64,000 nt of DNA, taken from positions 1 to 64,000 of the forward strand of contig NZ_JACJST010000004.1 of the NCBI RefSeq assembly GCF_014698305.1, written 5' to 3'. Positions within the stretch are counted from its first letter, which is position 1. Every line of letters starts with the position of its first letter. Position numbers and translations under genes: made by a program. Source of the stretch: Anabaena lutea FACHB-196 (GTDB taxonomy: Bacteria; Cyanobacteriota; Cyanobacteriia; Cyanobacteriales; Nostocaceae). Shown in pieces: positions 19,180-28,884 of the stretch. Under the pieces are notes generated by a model. It made no database searches, was not told the origin of the DNA, and was given only the letters and a program-made list of their open reading frames with translations.

Positions 19180-19635
19180 TTACGAATTATCCAGTTCTTC
19201 TGCAACTCGTTGAAGACGACGCAGTTGAGCTTCCATATCTGCTTTTGTCCAAGTTGCTGCGAAGGTATTGAAACCCCAACTTACCAACGGGTTAGGAATC
19301 TGGAACTGGAAGCGGTTAATTAAGATTGTACCATTGGCGACGGGTTGACATTCCCAGCGATCGCTTCCTTGGAAAAATCCCTCGAATCCCCAGATTACCA
19401 AACCTGGTTGCCGTTCGACAACTACTGTATTTAAAGTCGGTTTTAGTCCCGGAATTTGAATGATAAATCGACTTTGACTACCGATATCTGTACTCCAGAT
19501 TTCTCCCACAGGTTCGCAACGGAGAACAGGGTTAAGCCAACGGTGCATAAGAGTTAAATCTGTAAAACAGCGCTCTACTGTTGAGGCTGAAGCATTAATT
19601 TGGATTGATTGCTCGATAATTTGGGCAGATTTCAT
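19180..19635 (-). CDS. SRPBCC/START-like lipid-binding-fold protein
   Basis: 151 residues of the SRPBCC (polyketide cyclase/START) fold: an initial strand IEQSIQINASASTVERCFTD, the typical LMHRWLNPVL, then beta strands with VVVERQPGLVIWGFE and a long C-terminal helix (WTKADMEAQLRRLQRVAEE). It may bind a hydrophobic ligand. Its ATG overlaps the stop of the upstream GTPase gene by 4 nt (ATGA), so the two are translationally coupled and may act together. Confidence 0.8.
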   Translation of the reverse strand: MKSAQIIEQSIQINASASTVERCFTDLTLMHRWLNPVLRCEPVGEIWSTDIGSQSRFIIQIPGLKPTLNTVVVERQPGLVIWGFEGFFQGSDRWECQPVANGTILINRFQFQIPNPLVSWGFNTFAATWTKADMEAQLRRLQRVAEELDNS

Positions 19636-21092
19636 AGTTTTTTTCTGAGTTTAACTTTAGTCAGCAATTCATCTTTAATGCGGTTTAAAATCGAAGTTTC
19701 ATCTAAAGTTGATAAAATTTGGCTAACTACCGCCCTAGGACCCTCAGACCCCCAAGTAGCGCCATTAGCTAAATAAGCTTTTGTGACTTGTCCAATCCCA
19801 TAGGAAGAGACACCAGCTACTCCAGCTTGAGTTACGGCTATAGATAGATAGGGAGCCAATGTCACTCCTGCTGTTGCTGTTGCAGACATACCAAGTAAAG
19901 TTTTTAAACCACTTAAACCCAAATTTGCTAACAGTTCACTAGCACCGATACCACCCATACTCAGGGCGATTTTTTGGAGTAATTTCACAGCACCAGTTTC
20001 GGTCATGGGAATACCGTAAAGTTTAGATAAGCCTAAAATTAAGGAGATATCAATAATCACAGCACTGAGGATATCAACTACAGTAACAGGATTGAGAGCG
20101 ATCGCAATAGCTTTAGTCATCACAGCTTTCCAAATCAACTCATTGGCGTTCTGTTCCCGAATCATCAGTTTCCGCTGTAAGACTTGCTCATTTACATTAT
20201 CAGCATAAAGCATCGTATTCAGCGCCACCAAAGCTTTACCCTCCCGTTGGAGAATCTCCAAAATTTTTAGTTTTAGTTCATCAACTTGAGCATTACCTTG
20301 ACGCAACTGTATACCTCTGCTACCATCGGCACGACGCACCGCAGTTTTTACCAATGGTGAAGCCGCAGACATAACAATTTCATCCGGTGAAACTAACTCT
20401 CGCACCCTATCGTCCCGGATTTTTTGGTAAATTGCCATTCTGTCAGCTTCTGGATATTGGTCAACTTTATTAAATACCAAAATTATGGGTTTACCAGCTT
20501 CCCGCAACTGGGAAAGCGCCTCATGTTCCATTTTTGTCATATCCGCAGTAATGACAAAAAGAATCAAATCTGCCTGTTTTGCTATCTGTTCAGCTAACGC
20601 AGCGCGGGTTTCACCATCGACTTCATCTAATCCAGGAGTATCAATTAATTCTACTTGGGATTGATTATTGCTACGTAAAGTAACTCGTAAAGCCCGTTCC
20701 GTTTCACCAATTATTTCTTCGGTAATAGTCCAATTAACCTTTTGTTTTGTACGGGTGACACCGTGTAATGGTCCAGTCTCAAATACTGATTGTCCAACTA
20801 AAGCATTGAGTAAGGAAGATTTACCTCGTCCCACCATACCAAAGGCCGCAATCTGCACCACCATGCTGTCTAATTTGCTCAACATGGTTTCTAAATCTGT
20901 AATTTCTGCTTCCAAGCCGGATTTTTCTTGGGGGGTGAGGTCAAGATTATTGACTAAATTTCGCAACGCGGTTTTGGCTTGTTTATAATTGAGTTCAGCT
21001 TGAATGTCTTCAAAGGTGAAAATAGCGCTGTCTAGTTCTTTTTCCCATTTGCTCGATTCGTTCGCAGGGGGTTCGGGTAATGTTGATGTCAT
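19632..21092 (-). CDS. Era/dynamin-like GTPase with membrane-associated C-terminus
   Basis: A 486-residue P-loop GTPase. G1 is GMVGRGKSS (85-93), G2/switch region follows HGVTRTKQ, G3 is DTPG, G4 is NKVD and the G5-like motif is SAA. The C-terminal half has hydrophobic helices (VVDILSAVIIDISLILGLSK, IALSMGGIGASELLANLGL) like the DUF697 tail, so it should associate with a membrane. The N-terminus is helical with E/K-rich coiled coil. Proteins of this design are thought to take part in membrane or envelope remodelling; the specific role is unknown. It is coupled to the SRPBCC gene downstream by a 4-nt overlap. Confidence 0.85.
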   Translation of the reverse strand: MTSTLPEPPANESSKWEKELDSAIFTFEDIQAELNYKQAKTALRNLVNNLDLTPQEKSGLEAEITDLETMLSKLDSMVVQIAAFGMVGRGKSSLLNALVGQSVFETGPLHGVTRTKQKVNWTITEEIIGETERALRVTLRSNNQSQVELIDTPGLDEVDGETRAALAEQIAKQADLILFVITADMTKMEHEALSQLREAGKPIILVFNKVDQYPEADRMAIYQKIRDDRVRELVSPDEIVMSAASPLVKTAVRRADGSRGIQLRQGNAQVDELKLKILEILQREGKALVALNTMLYADNVNEQVLQRKLMIREQNANELIWKAVMTKAIAIALNPVTVVDILSAVIIDISLILGLSKLYGIPMTETGAVKLLQKIALSMGGIGASELLANLGLSGLKTLLGMSATATAGVTLAPYLSIAVTQAGVAGVSSYGIGQVTKAYLANGATWGSEGPRAVVSQILSTLDETSILNRIKDELLTKVKLRKKL

Positions 21093-21144
21093 ATCAATAT
21101 TTTAGATTTTGGATCTACCTCAGTTTTAATCCTAGTACCGCCTT

Positions 21145-21298
21145 AGAGGATGTCTGAAAACTTTTTCGTGTGGGATATAACACTTGTAGATCCTCCTAAA
21201 TTCTCCTTAAAAAGGAGGACTTTGAGTAATTTATCCCCCCTTGGAAAGGGGGGTGAGGGGGGATCTTGATCAATTCTGATACTTCTCAGACATCCTCT
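21145..21298. mobile_element. MITE-like element, TTAGAGGATGTCTGA family, copy 1
   Basis: Outer ends AGAGGATGTCTGA (21145-21157) and TCAGACATCCTCT (21286-21298) are exact inverted repeats. Inside are two GATC-ended palindromic modules in inverted orientation (21189-21219 and 21235-21265) of the same type that flanks the DUF559 gene at 36.3 kb. No coding capacity. It lies upstream of the GTPase gene in an 861-nt gap. Confidence 0.8.
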
Positions 21299-21801
21299 TA
21301 AATTCAAAATTCAAATGAATACCACATCTACGATTTGGTGGTGCAACAATTCAGTAATTCAGTTGTGGGTACTCAATCGCCGACTGATTGATTCTGGCTA
21401 CTGACTCCTGGCTCCTTCTTCATTTCCGCTGTTATCTACTAGTGATGAGAATATAAAGTTTGTTTCTCGCCATCATTCTTAGTTTAACTTTTCTGATCTC
21501 AAAACCAGGAAATTAGTTTCTGCATGGTTTTAGTTGACTGCTGGTGGTATAGTTTACCGTTAGGCTTGATGGTTACATACCTCTATTTTGCGAATTTTTA
21601 AGTAAAAATGCTTGTAATATCAACACTTTAACAGTAATAATAACCGTATATACCCTATAAATGAAGATATTTAATATATGTATCTAGTTGCTATTTACCA
21701 CGTAGCATCCCCTTCCGATATTGCCTATACTGAAATATCAAGATTAATTTCTTGTTTTTAACTAGTTCCGTGGGTTTAAGTCCCCCGGTTCTATAATCGG
21801 C

Positions 21802-21839
21802 AAGTTTTGTGTTGGGGTTAAATCCCCATTACAAAACTT
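21802..21839. repeat. Hairpin in the 21.3-21.95 kb gap
   Basis: AAGTTTTGT (21802-21810) pairs with ACAAAACTT (21831-21839), with GGGG/CCCC inside. The rest of the 21299-21953 stretch is A+T-rich with repeated ATTACGAATTACG strings near 21840-21925. I see no gene or RNA there. Confidence 0.5.
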
Positions 21840-21953
21840 AATTACGTATCCCTAGCGGGACCGTAGGAACTATTACGAATTACGTTCGCGTAGCGTTTCC
21901 GAAGGAAATATTACGAATTACGAATTATTTTAATTGAGCTTTACCTAAACCTA

Positions 21954-23690
21954 ATGAATAACATTTTGATAATTGAAGATGATCCTCTCATGCGAGAGCT
22001 TATTCAGCAAATTCTTGATCTGGCAGGGTTTTCCACGATTACAGCCGAAGATGGATTGGTTGGACTAAACATGATTAAAGAGCATCATCCAATTCTGATT
22101 ATGTGTGATGTGATGATGCCTCATTTAGATGGCTATAGTTTGATTGAAATATTACATCAAGATCCAGTCACTGCGCTCATTCCTTTTATTTTCTTAACTG
22201 CTAAAGATGAGCATTGTGATCTGCGTCAAGCAATGAGCCTTGGTGCTGATGATTACTTAAGCAAACCATTTAATGCCGAAGAACTTCTCGAAGCGATTAC
22301 GACACAACTCAAAAAACGCGAAATATTTACCGAATATTATCTAAATCAGGTTCAGCAAATGGAAGCTAAACTCATGTATTTAGATCGTCACGACAGCTTA
22401 ACTGGTTTACCTAATCAATTTTTATTAGAAGAACATTTTAATCAAACTCGTCTTCAAGCTTACAATGACCGTCAAATTCTGCCTTTGTTACTTATTGATA
22501 TAAATATTTTTCACCAGACAAAATTAATTTTTGAATCTAGCTTAAGGCAATTATTACTAAAAGCTGTGGCTACAAAATTAAATGATATGCAGTTGCAGAA
22601 TCATGCCATTGACTTAATTTCCTATTTGCAAACAGATAAATTAGTGATTTTGTTAAAGTCAACTCTAGATATTCAGGTCGCTGCTGATATTGCTCAAAAG
22701 ATTTTAGACAATCTATCACAACCTTTATTTTTTAATAACCAAGAAATTTCTCTGACAGCTAAAATCGGGATTACTTGTTATCCTGATGATGGTCTTCAAC
22801 TAAATGAATTACTGACCAATGCTGAAGTTGCTTTAGAACATTATAAACAACAAGATACCAGTTTTTATCATTTCTCCAGTCCAGAGATACTAAAGACGGT
22901 TTTTAGAAAAACTATTTTAGCAACTGATTTAAACTACGCTCTAGCACGAAATGAATTTCAGCTTTACTATCAACCTCAGATCAATATCACAACTGGTCAG
23001 GTTGTCTGTGTAGAAGCATTGATTCGTTGGCAGCATCCAGAACATGGCTTTATTTCTCCCGCAGAATTTATTCCCATTGCCGAAAAATCAGGTTTTATTA
23101 TCCCTTTGGGAGATTGGATATTAAAAACAGTTTGTCATCAACTTGTTGTTTTCCAATCAGAGGGATTGGGTGATTTTAATATGGCAGTAAATATATCAGC
23201 TTGTCAGTTTGCCAACCCAGATTTCAGTCAGCGAGTGATTGATATTATTACAGAAACAAGTCTTGCCCCTAAGTTTTTAGAATTAGAATTGACTGAAAGT
23301 GTATTTATTGAAGATGTGGAAGTGGTAAAGGAAAAACTAAATGAGTTATGCAATCATAATATTCAGATATCCATTGATGACTTTGGTACAGGTTACTCAT
23401 CTTTAAAATATCTACAAGAGTTTTCTTTTCATCACCTGAAAATAGATCGTTATTTCATTACTAATATCGACAAAATAGACAGTAAACAAGTAATTGTCAA
23501 ATCTATCATGCAAATGGCAGATAATCTCAACATCAAAATTATTGCTGAAGGAGTAGAAACAGAAGATGAACTATGTTGGCTCAGACAAAATAACTGTAAT
23601 GTCATCCAGGGATATTTTTTTAGTCGCCCTCTAGCACCAACAGAGTTGAAAAAATTTTTATTGACTATACAATGCCGCAAATTTCAGTGA
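21954..23690 (+). CDS. Receiver-GGDEF-EAL cyclic-di-GMP signalling protein, probably a phosphodiesterase
   Basis: 578 residues: receiver (Asp52 in MCDVMMP), a GGDEF domain and an EAL domain. The GGDEF fold is recognisable (RHDSLTGLPNQ) but its signature is replaced by LQTDKL, so cyclase activity should be lost. The EAL domain keeps the catalytic pattern: VEALIRW, NMAVNIS, ELELTES, DDFGTGYSSL, AEGVET. It should hydrolyse cyclic di-GMP under control of phosphorylation or partner binding. It stands alone, with no kinase beside it. Confidence 0.88.
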   Translation: MNNILIIEDDPLMRELIQQILDLAGFSTITAEDGLVGLNMIKEHHPILIMCDVMMPHLDGYSLIEILHQDPVTALIPFIFLTAKDEHCDLRQAMSLGADDYLSKPFNAEELLEAITTQLKKREIFTEYYLNQVQQMEAKLMYLDRHDSLTGLPNQFLLEEHFNQTRLQAYNDRQILPLLLIDINIFHQTKLIFESSLRQLLLKAVATKLNDMQLQNHAIDLISYLQTDKLVILLKSTLDIQVAADIAQKILDNLSQPLFFNNQEISLTAKIGITCYPDDGLQLNELLTNAEVALEHYKQQDTSFYHFSSPEILKTVFRKTILATDLNYALARNEFQLYYQPQINITTGQVVCVEALIRWQHPEHGFISPAEFIPIAEKSGFIIPLGDWILKTVCHQLVVFQSEGLGDFNMAVNISACQFANPDFSQRVIDIITETSLAPKFLELELTESVFIEDVEVVKEKLNELCNHNIQISIDDFGTGYSSLKYLQEFSFHHLKIDRYFITNIDKIDSKQVIVKSIMQMADNLNIKIIAEGVETEDELCWLRQNNCNVIQGYFFSRPLAPTELKKFLLTIQCRKFQ

Positions 23691-23933
23691 GTCACCATTC
23701 ATGTGTGTGATGCCTGCGGCCAGCATAGCTATGGTTTCCATCTCTGTTATCACTATTAGCAGGTTATGAACTATAGCCAACTTTAGCCCAGCTTGGATAA
23801 GAGCAGTTACATCTGTCAACATTTTTTAATGAGTAGATTTCTTTCTATTTTGAATAATTGCTCTTATAATAGTTTGACTAGAATTACTAGAAAAATTTTA
23901 TTTTATTAAAGACATATCATTATACCATAAATT

Positions 23934-24755
23934 ATGAAAGAATTAGACCAAATAAAAAATCTATATCCCCAAGATTTGGATTTGAAAAAAAACTGGTATT
24001 CTCCCGTAGCAGATGCTTACAACCAGGTAAGACCACGCTATCCCCAAGAAATCATTAATCGTACTGTAGAAGTAGCTAAACTTTCCCCGGAAAGTAAGAT
24101 TCTGGAATTAGGATGTGGACCAGGAAATGCAACTGTATCTTATGCTCAATTGGGTTTTTCAATAGTTGGTTTAGAACCAAGTCAGGAAGCTTGTAAGTTT
24201 GCCAGAGAAAACTGTGCAGCATATCCAAATGTAGAGATTCAAAAAACGACTTTTGAAGAATGGAAATTAGAACCAGGGAAATTTAATGCTGTTTTAGCAG
24301 CGACATCTTTTCATTGGATGAACTCGGAAACAGCTTATGCAAAAGCCGCTGATGCTTTACAAGAGGATGGTTATTTGATTTTGTTATGGAACATGACACC
24401 TCAACCTGATTATGAGGTATACCAAAATTTGCATGAGGTTTATCAAATTTATGCTCCATATTCAGCACGATATGAAGATAGTACAACTCAAGAAAAGATA
24501 GTCAAATCTTTCGGACAGAAAGTCATAGATTCAGGTCGATTTGCAGATTTAATTTCCGATCAAGTTCTGTGTCAAGTAACTTATAGTGTTGATAATTATT
24601 TGCTGCTTTTAAGTACTCTTTCCCCGTATTTAAAGTTAGAAAAATCAATTCGGGATGCTTTATTTGCGGGTTTGCGGTCAAAGATTGAGAAGCATTATGG
24701 AGGAAGTATTGAGATTACATATATTTCGGCTTTTCAGGTGGCGAAGAAGGTTTAG
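23934..24755 (+). CDS. Class I SAM-dependent methyltransferase
   Basis: 273 residues with the class I methyltransferase motif I LELGCGPGNATVSYAQLG, motif II acidic residue in VGLEPS, and the ATSFHWMNSE motif IV region typical of methyltransferase type 11 proteins. The N-terminus YNQVRPRYPQEI is typical of this small-molecule methyltransferase group. The substrate cannot be told from the sequence. It is a stand-alone gene. Confidence 0.8.
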   Translation: MKELDQIKNLYPQDLDLKKNWYSPVADAYNQVRPRYPQEIINRTVEVAKLSPESKILELGCGPGNATVSYAQLGFSIVGLEPSQEACKFARENCAAYPNVEIQKTTFEEWKLEPGKFNAVLAATSFHWMNSETAYAKAADALQEDGYLILLWNMTPQPDYEVYQNLHEVYQIYAPYSARYEDSTTQEKIVKSFGQKVIDSGRFADLISDQVLCQVTYSVDNYLLLLSTLSPYLKLEKSIRDALFAGLRSKIEKHYGGSIEITYISAFQVAKKV

Positions 24756-24824
24756 GTGAGGTTTTTATCTCGCACCAGCAATTTTCATGTAAATGAATCA
24801 CACAGCGAAAAATAAATCTAAAAA

Positions 24825-25154
24825 ATGGTAATTTTAGTTATCCTAATTAACATCCTTATCTCCGTAATACTGTTATATATAGCAATAAAAATGTTGCAAA
24901 TTAGACATAAATTGGCAATGGTAACTGATACCTTAACCGACTATGAACGCGCTACCCAGGCAACTTTACACATAGTACCAGAAAGTATATATACAGGACA
25001 ACAGGAGATTTATAATCTGCGCCAAATAAATCAAAGACTAGAACTGCAAATTCAACAAGTGCAGCAAATTTTCAATCTCATTTTACTAGGAAGAAAAATT
25101 TGGCAGCAATCTTTTTGGAATATCGGGTCTTGCCAGAGGAGAAAACCCACCTAA
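24825..25154 (+). CDS. Small membrane-anchored coiled-coil protein
   Basis: 109 residues: one N-terminal membrane helix (VILVILINILISVILLYIAI), then a helical region with heptad-like pattern (LRQINQRLELQIQQVQQIFN) and a basic tail. I do not recognise a named family. It starts a cluster with the YtxH-like and DUF948-like genes, which are also single-span membrane proteins with helical tails, so all three may work at the cell envelope. Confidence 0.6.
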   Translation: MVILVILINILISVILLYIAIKMLQIRHKLAMVTDTLTDYERATQATLHIVPESIYTGQQEIYNLRQINQRLELQIQQVQQIFNLILLGRKIWQQSFWNIGSCQRRKPT

Positions 25155-25182
25155 AATGGGTGTAAAGAGAAAAATAATTAAG

Positions 25183-25539
25183 ATGTCTAATAATCGTTCT
25201 GGAGTATTTATTGGCGGTTTGATGCTAGGAGCAACTATCGGTGCTTTAACCAGCTTGCTTGTTGCTCCACGCACAGGGCGCGAAACACGTAAACTTTTGA
25301 AAAAATCAGCTGATGCTTTACCAGAATTGGCAGAAGATATATCAACAAGTGTGCAAATCCAGGCAGATCGTCTTTCTGCCAGCGCCTTGCGAAACTGGGA
25401 TGATACATTAGAGAGACTGCGGGATGCGATCGCTGCTGGCGTAGATGCTACACAGCGCGAAAACCAAGCCCTACAAAGGCAAAATCCCGCTGACGGGGAA
25501 AATAAAGATTCTCTCAACCAGCATCTAGAACCCTCGTAA
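25183..25539 (+). CDS. YtxH-like membrane protein
   Basis: 118 residues starting at ATG 25183 (MSNNRSG); a longer in-frame ATG at 25156 immediately follows the previous stop. It has the YtxH pattern: a glycine-rich membrane helix (FIGGLMLGATIGALTSLLVA), PRTGRETRKLL and an amphipathic helix (ALPELAEDISTSVQIQADRL). YtxH is a family of small membrane proteins of unknown function. The gene ends with a glutamine-rich tail and is followed within 12 nt by the DUF948-like gene, likely one operon. Confidence 0.72.
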   Translation: MSNNRSGVFIGGLMLGATIGALTSLLVAPRTGRETRKLLKKSADALPELAEDISTSVQIQADRLSASALRNWDDTLERLRDAIAAGVDATQRENQALQRQNPADGENKDSLNQHLEPS

Positions 25540-25550
25540 ATAGCATAACT

Positions 25551-26090
25551 GTGATTGATCCTTTGTTTTGGCTGGGACTTTCCCTCCTCTTAGTCGCTGC
25601 TAGTCTAACCGCTGTGTTAGTGGCGGCTATACCGGCTTTGCAGGAATTAGCACGCGCTGCTCGTAGTGCTGAAAAATTCTTTGATACTCTCTCACGGGAG
25701 TTACCACCTACTCTCAACGCCATCCGCAATACCAGTTTAGAAATAACAGACTTAACCGATGATGTCAGTGAAGGTGTCAAAAGTGCCAGTCAAGTCGTTC
25801 AACAAGTAGATCAAAGCTTAGATAGCGCCAAAAAACAAGCTCAGAATATTCAAGTTACTACACGTAGCGTCTTAGTTGGTGTAAAAGCTGCGTGGAAAAC
25901 ATTTACGCGCCAGAAACCAGTTAGACGAAGCGCTGAACGCTTGCCCATGAATGAGAAACCACCGCTCACATTGCCAGAGCGAGAAACACCGAGACAAGAA
26001 AATCGGCGCACACAACCAGAAACCTACCGTCTCAATCATGGTTATAGCGAAACTGCTCATTGGGAAAGCAATTTAGAGGACGAAGATTGA
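25551..26090 (+). CDS. DUF948-like membrane protein
   Basis: 179 residues with GTG start at 25551, 11 nt after the previous stop. An N-terminal membrane helix (LFWLGLSLLLVAASLTAVLV) is followed by a long helical stretch with repeated heptads (SEGVKSASQVVQQVDQSLDS), then a charged, proline-rich, probably disordered tail. This matches DUF948, small membrane proteins with a helical tail. It closes the three-gene envelope cluster. Confidence 0.72.
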   Translation: MIDPLFWLGLSLLLVAASLTAVLVAAIPALQELARAARSAEKFFDTLSRELPPTLNAIRNTSLEITDLTDDVSEGVKSASQVVQQVDQSLDSAKKQAQNIQVTTRSVLVGVKAAWKTFTRQKPVRRSAERLPMNEKPPLTLPERETPRQENRRTQPETYRLNHGYSETAHWESNLEDED

Positions 26091-26138
26091 ACTTGAAAGG
26101 GATTGGGGTAATAGGGGGAGACGGAGAAAATTAAAAAC

Positions 26139-26275
26139 AGGACTTACGCACAAGTCACGAAAAAACTAACCACAGAGAAGCCAGTGCGTTGCTCTGGTCG
26201 AGAAATTTGTATCAACCGGCGCGACACTGAGGTCACTGAGAAATAGGAGTTTAAGAAGTTTTTTGCGTAAGTCCT
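26139..26275. mobile_element. MITE-like element, GGACTTACGCA family, copy B
   Basis: Ends AGGACTTACGCA (26139-26150) and TGCGTAAGTCCT (26264-26275) are exact inverted repeats around a 113-bp core. The core differs from copies A and C and has a GGTCACTGAG string. No coding capacity. Confidence 0.75.
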
Positions 26276-26289
26276 CAAGAATTAGCAAC

Positions 26290-26373
26290 TATAGCAGGTG
26301 ACAGTTTGAAAAGTCTTTTGGTGTCTAGGTTTTATAATCAGTTGGTGTCCTAACCGCCCTGTCTGTTGCTATA
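26290..26373. repeat. Short element with TATAGC ends, copy 2
   Basis: TATAGCAGGTGACAG (26290-26304) and the inverse of the right end (TATAGCAACAGACAG, from 26359-26373) are near-identical inverted repeats. The right part is the inverted match of 13066-13106. The rest of the 434-nt gap (26091-26524) holds copy B and the promoter region of the TPM gene. Confidence 0.55.
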
Positions 26374-26524
26374 CCAATCACTCATAATTCATCACCAATT
26401 ACACTTTGCCTAGATGTCTTAGATTAGAGTAAAGTAAAGAAGTGTAAAGAAGTATCACTTTTGCCGTACTTTTTTAACACAGCTTGTTTACTTCCACCCG
26501 TTAATATTTATATAAAAAAATTCC

Positions 26525-27334
26525 ATGCAGCTTTGTTTTTGGCGACGAGTTTTAGTATCCATTGCAATCTTTTGCTTTTCTGGGTCAATTTGGGCAATGC
26601 AATCTCCATCAGCCCTAGCTTACGAAAATCCTGACCTACTACCTGCTATATTCACCCCAGTTGTAGATTTAGCTAAATCACTCCCTGACCCGCAAGAAGA
26701 AAAATTGGTCAGAGAATTAGAACAATTTGAAACTGATACTGGCTGGAAATTGCGAGTATTGACCCAGTATGACCGCACCCCAGGTAGAGCAGTCATCAAA
26801 TATTGGGGTTTGGATGAAAAAAGTATTCTCTTAGTTGCCGACTCTCGTGGTGGTAATATCCTCAGTTTTAGTGTTGGTGATGCAGTTTATGAATTTTTAC
26901 CCAGGACTTTCTGGATTGAACTGCAAACCCGTTTTGGCAACTTGTACTTTGTGCGCGAACAAGGGGAAGACCAAGCCATCCTGCAAGCCTTAGATTCAGT
27001 TAAAGGTTGTTTACTTAAGGGTGGTTGTAATGTTGTTCCTGGACTACCAAGGGAACAATGGATACTTACGCTCATTACCTCCGCTGTGGGTGGGGTTATT
27101 TGTGGCTTTGCGGCTCAACCTCGCAATGATAAACAAGTGTTTGCTTGGCAATGGGCGTTAATTTTTTCACCATTATGGGGAATTTTATTTATCGCCTTTG
27201 GTATTGGCCCAGTAGTTACTCGTACAAGTGATTGGTTGCCTCTAGTTCGCAACATCACCGCTTTTCTGATGGGTGTTTTGGTTGCCTATTTATCTCCTGT
27301 TTTCAGTCGTCCTTCTTCCAATGCTGAGTCTTAA
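26525..27334 (+). CDS. TPM-domain (TLP18.3/Psb32-like) membrane protein
   Basis: 269 residues with a signal-like N-terminus (LVSIAIFCFSGSIWAM), a TPM domain (VDLAKSLPDPQEEKLVRELEQFETDT, quoted only in part; ILLVADSRGGN; FVREQGEDQAILQAL) and two or three C-terminal membrane helices. Related TPM proteins in chloroplasts and cyanobacteria (Psb32, TLP18.3) take part in photosystem II repair; the exact role here is inferred. The gene is followed 30 nt later by the cobH/cbiC gene. Confidence 0.8.
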   Translation: MQLCFWRRVLVSIAIFCFSGSIWAMQSPSALAYENPDLLPAIFTPVVDLAKSLPDPQEEKLVRELEQFETDTGWKLRVLTQYDRTPGRAVIKYWGLDEKSILLVADSRGGNILSFSVGDAVYEFLPRTFWIELQTRFGNLYFVREQGEDQAILQALDSVKGCLLKGGCNVVPGLPREQWILTLITSAVGGVICGFAAQPRNDKQVFAWQWALIFSPLWGILFIAFGIGPVVTRTSDWLPLVRNITAFLMGVLVAYLSPVFSRPSSNAES

Positions 27335-27382
27335 CTCAACTGATGATAAGCTGAAAGCTGATATGTGAGAAGCTTAACAGCA

Positions 27383-28012
27383 ATGGAATGGCACGTAACT
27401 GATGCTCAAAGCTTGGCAATTATTGATAGTGAAATTGGCGATCATGTCTTTTCACCAGCGGAGTATGAGATAGTCCGGCGAGTAATATACGCCACATCTG
27501 ATTTTGAGTACAAGTCGTTGATCCGGTTTTCGGAACACGCTTTACAATCAGGAGCAGCGGCACTAGCAGCACGCACCACTATTGTGGTAGATGTGCCAAT
27601 GGTACAGGTTGGTATCGCTTACGACATTCAAAACACCTTTGCCAACCCGGTGTATTGCAGCATGGAAGCTCTAACACGTCCACAAAAAGAGCGAACTCGT
27701 GCTGCTTGGGGAATTGAAACTCTTGCCAAGCGGTATCCAGAGGGTATCTTTGTAGTCGGTCAAGCGCAAACTGCACTAACTGCACTTGTAGATTTAATTG
27801 AAACTGAAGAAATTCGACCGGCGTTGATAATTGCTACCCCAGTGGGATTTGTCAACGTAGATTCTGTTAAAGAACGTTTGCAAGAATCTTTAGTACCTTA
27901 TATTACTATTGACAGTCGCAAGGGTAATGCAGTTGTGGCAGCGGCAATAGTCGATGGCTTGGTTGATTTAGCATGGCAAGCCTATGGCCAAGATCGAAAT
28001 GGAGGGAGTTAA
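27383..28012 (+). CDS. cobH: Precorrin-8X methylmutase
   Basis: Moves the C-11 methyl group to C-12 in precorrin-8X (cobyrinate/hydrogenobyrinate synthesis, B12 pathway; cbiC in the anaerobic naming). About 209 residues with RFSEHALQSGAAALAART, which holds the catalytic His, DVPMVQVGI, and the later ATPVGFVNVDSVKE, all typical. I chose ATG 27383 (MEWHVTDAQ); the frame also opens with GTG at 27365. No other cob gene is near. Confidence 0.92.
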   Translation: MEWHVTDAQSLAIIDSEIGDHVFSPAEYEIVRRVIYATSDFEYKSLIRFSEHALQSGAAALAARTTIVVDVPMVQVGIAYDIQNTFANPVYCSMEALTRPQKERTRAAWGIETLAKRYPEGIFVVGQAQTALTALVDLIETEEIRPALIIATPVGFVNVDSVKERLQESLVPYITIDSRKGNAVVAAAIVDGLVDLAWQAYGQDRNGGS

Positions 28013-28015
28013 CTT

Positions 28016-28689
28016 TTAATTTCTTCGTCGGCGACGGGGTTGATCTTGTCGGTCTTCACGTAAGCGGAGACTGACTTCATTGAAGAAATCCTGTCGAACT
28101 AATGGATAGTCGCTTATCCATAAGTTTCGACTGGGAATGTAGATATTGCTAAATTCTTCAATGCGACTTAAATCTGAGCTATTTGACATTACTATCATTT
28201 CTGCGATTTGACCACGAGCGATCGCTTTGTGTGCAGGACGCAATGGTGCTTCAAATTCAACAATAAATCCCGTATCATCGCCCAATTCTAAGTTAATTCG
28301 TTTTTCGCGGTTTTCAATAATTACCAACTCGCCTTTGTTGTTGACGGTTTCTTGTTTACCAATCAACCTATCTGTAATCCACCAATCCATAACTCTTCCA
28401 CGAAAAAAGCCGCTGTACTTGAAACGGCGGCATTTTGCATTACGGATACTCGCTTGAAAGACTGGATACCATAGCCAAAAAAAAGCGCCAAATACCCCGA
28501 ATACCAAAATCAACCCAAAATCCAGCCTGAAAAGGGTTTGAATCAGTAAAATTACAACTACAGTAACTACAGAAATTAACAGCCGCTGCAATACATTGCT
28601 TAACTTTCCCCAATAGTATTTGTACTGAGAACCAGTGGCAATGAAGGGGATGATTTGTTCAAATTTTTGGCGCGTCAGGGGAACAAGCA

Positions 28690-28690
<1 letters not shown>
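28016..28690 (-). CDS. Conserved cyanobacterial membrane protein
   Basis: 224 residues. Two neighbouring membrane helices (LLISVVTVVVILLIQTLF and LILVFGVFGAFFWLWYPVF) are followed by a soluble domain with TGFIVEFEAPL and a C-terminal arginine-rich tail. I do not recognise a functional family. It ends 3 nt from the cobH stop, in convergent orientation. Its ATG at 28690 directly abuts a long heptanucleotide repeat, leaving no Shine-Dalgarno-like sequence, so the start or its expression control may be unusual. Confidence 0.65.
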
Positions 28691-28882
<192 letters not shown>

Positions 28883-28884
28883 CT

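Noticed and set aside
21775-21840. tRNA-like stretch with GGGTTTAAGTCCCC
   Set aside because: No cloverleaf can be drawn; the D and anticodon arms are missing and the sequence is better explained as a hairpin repeat.
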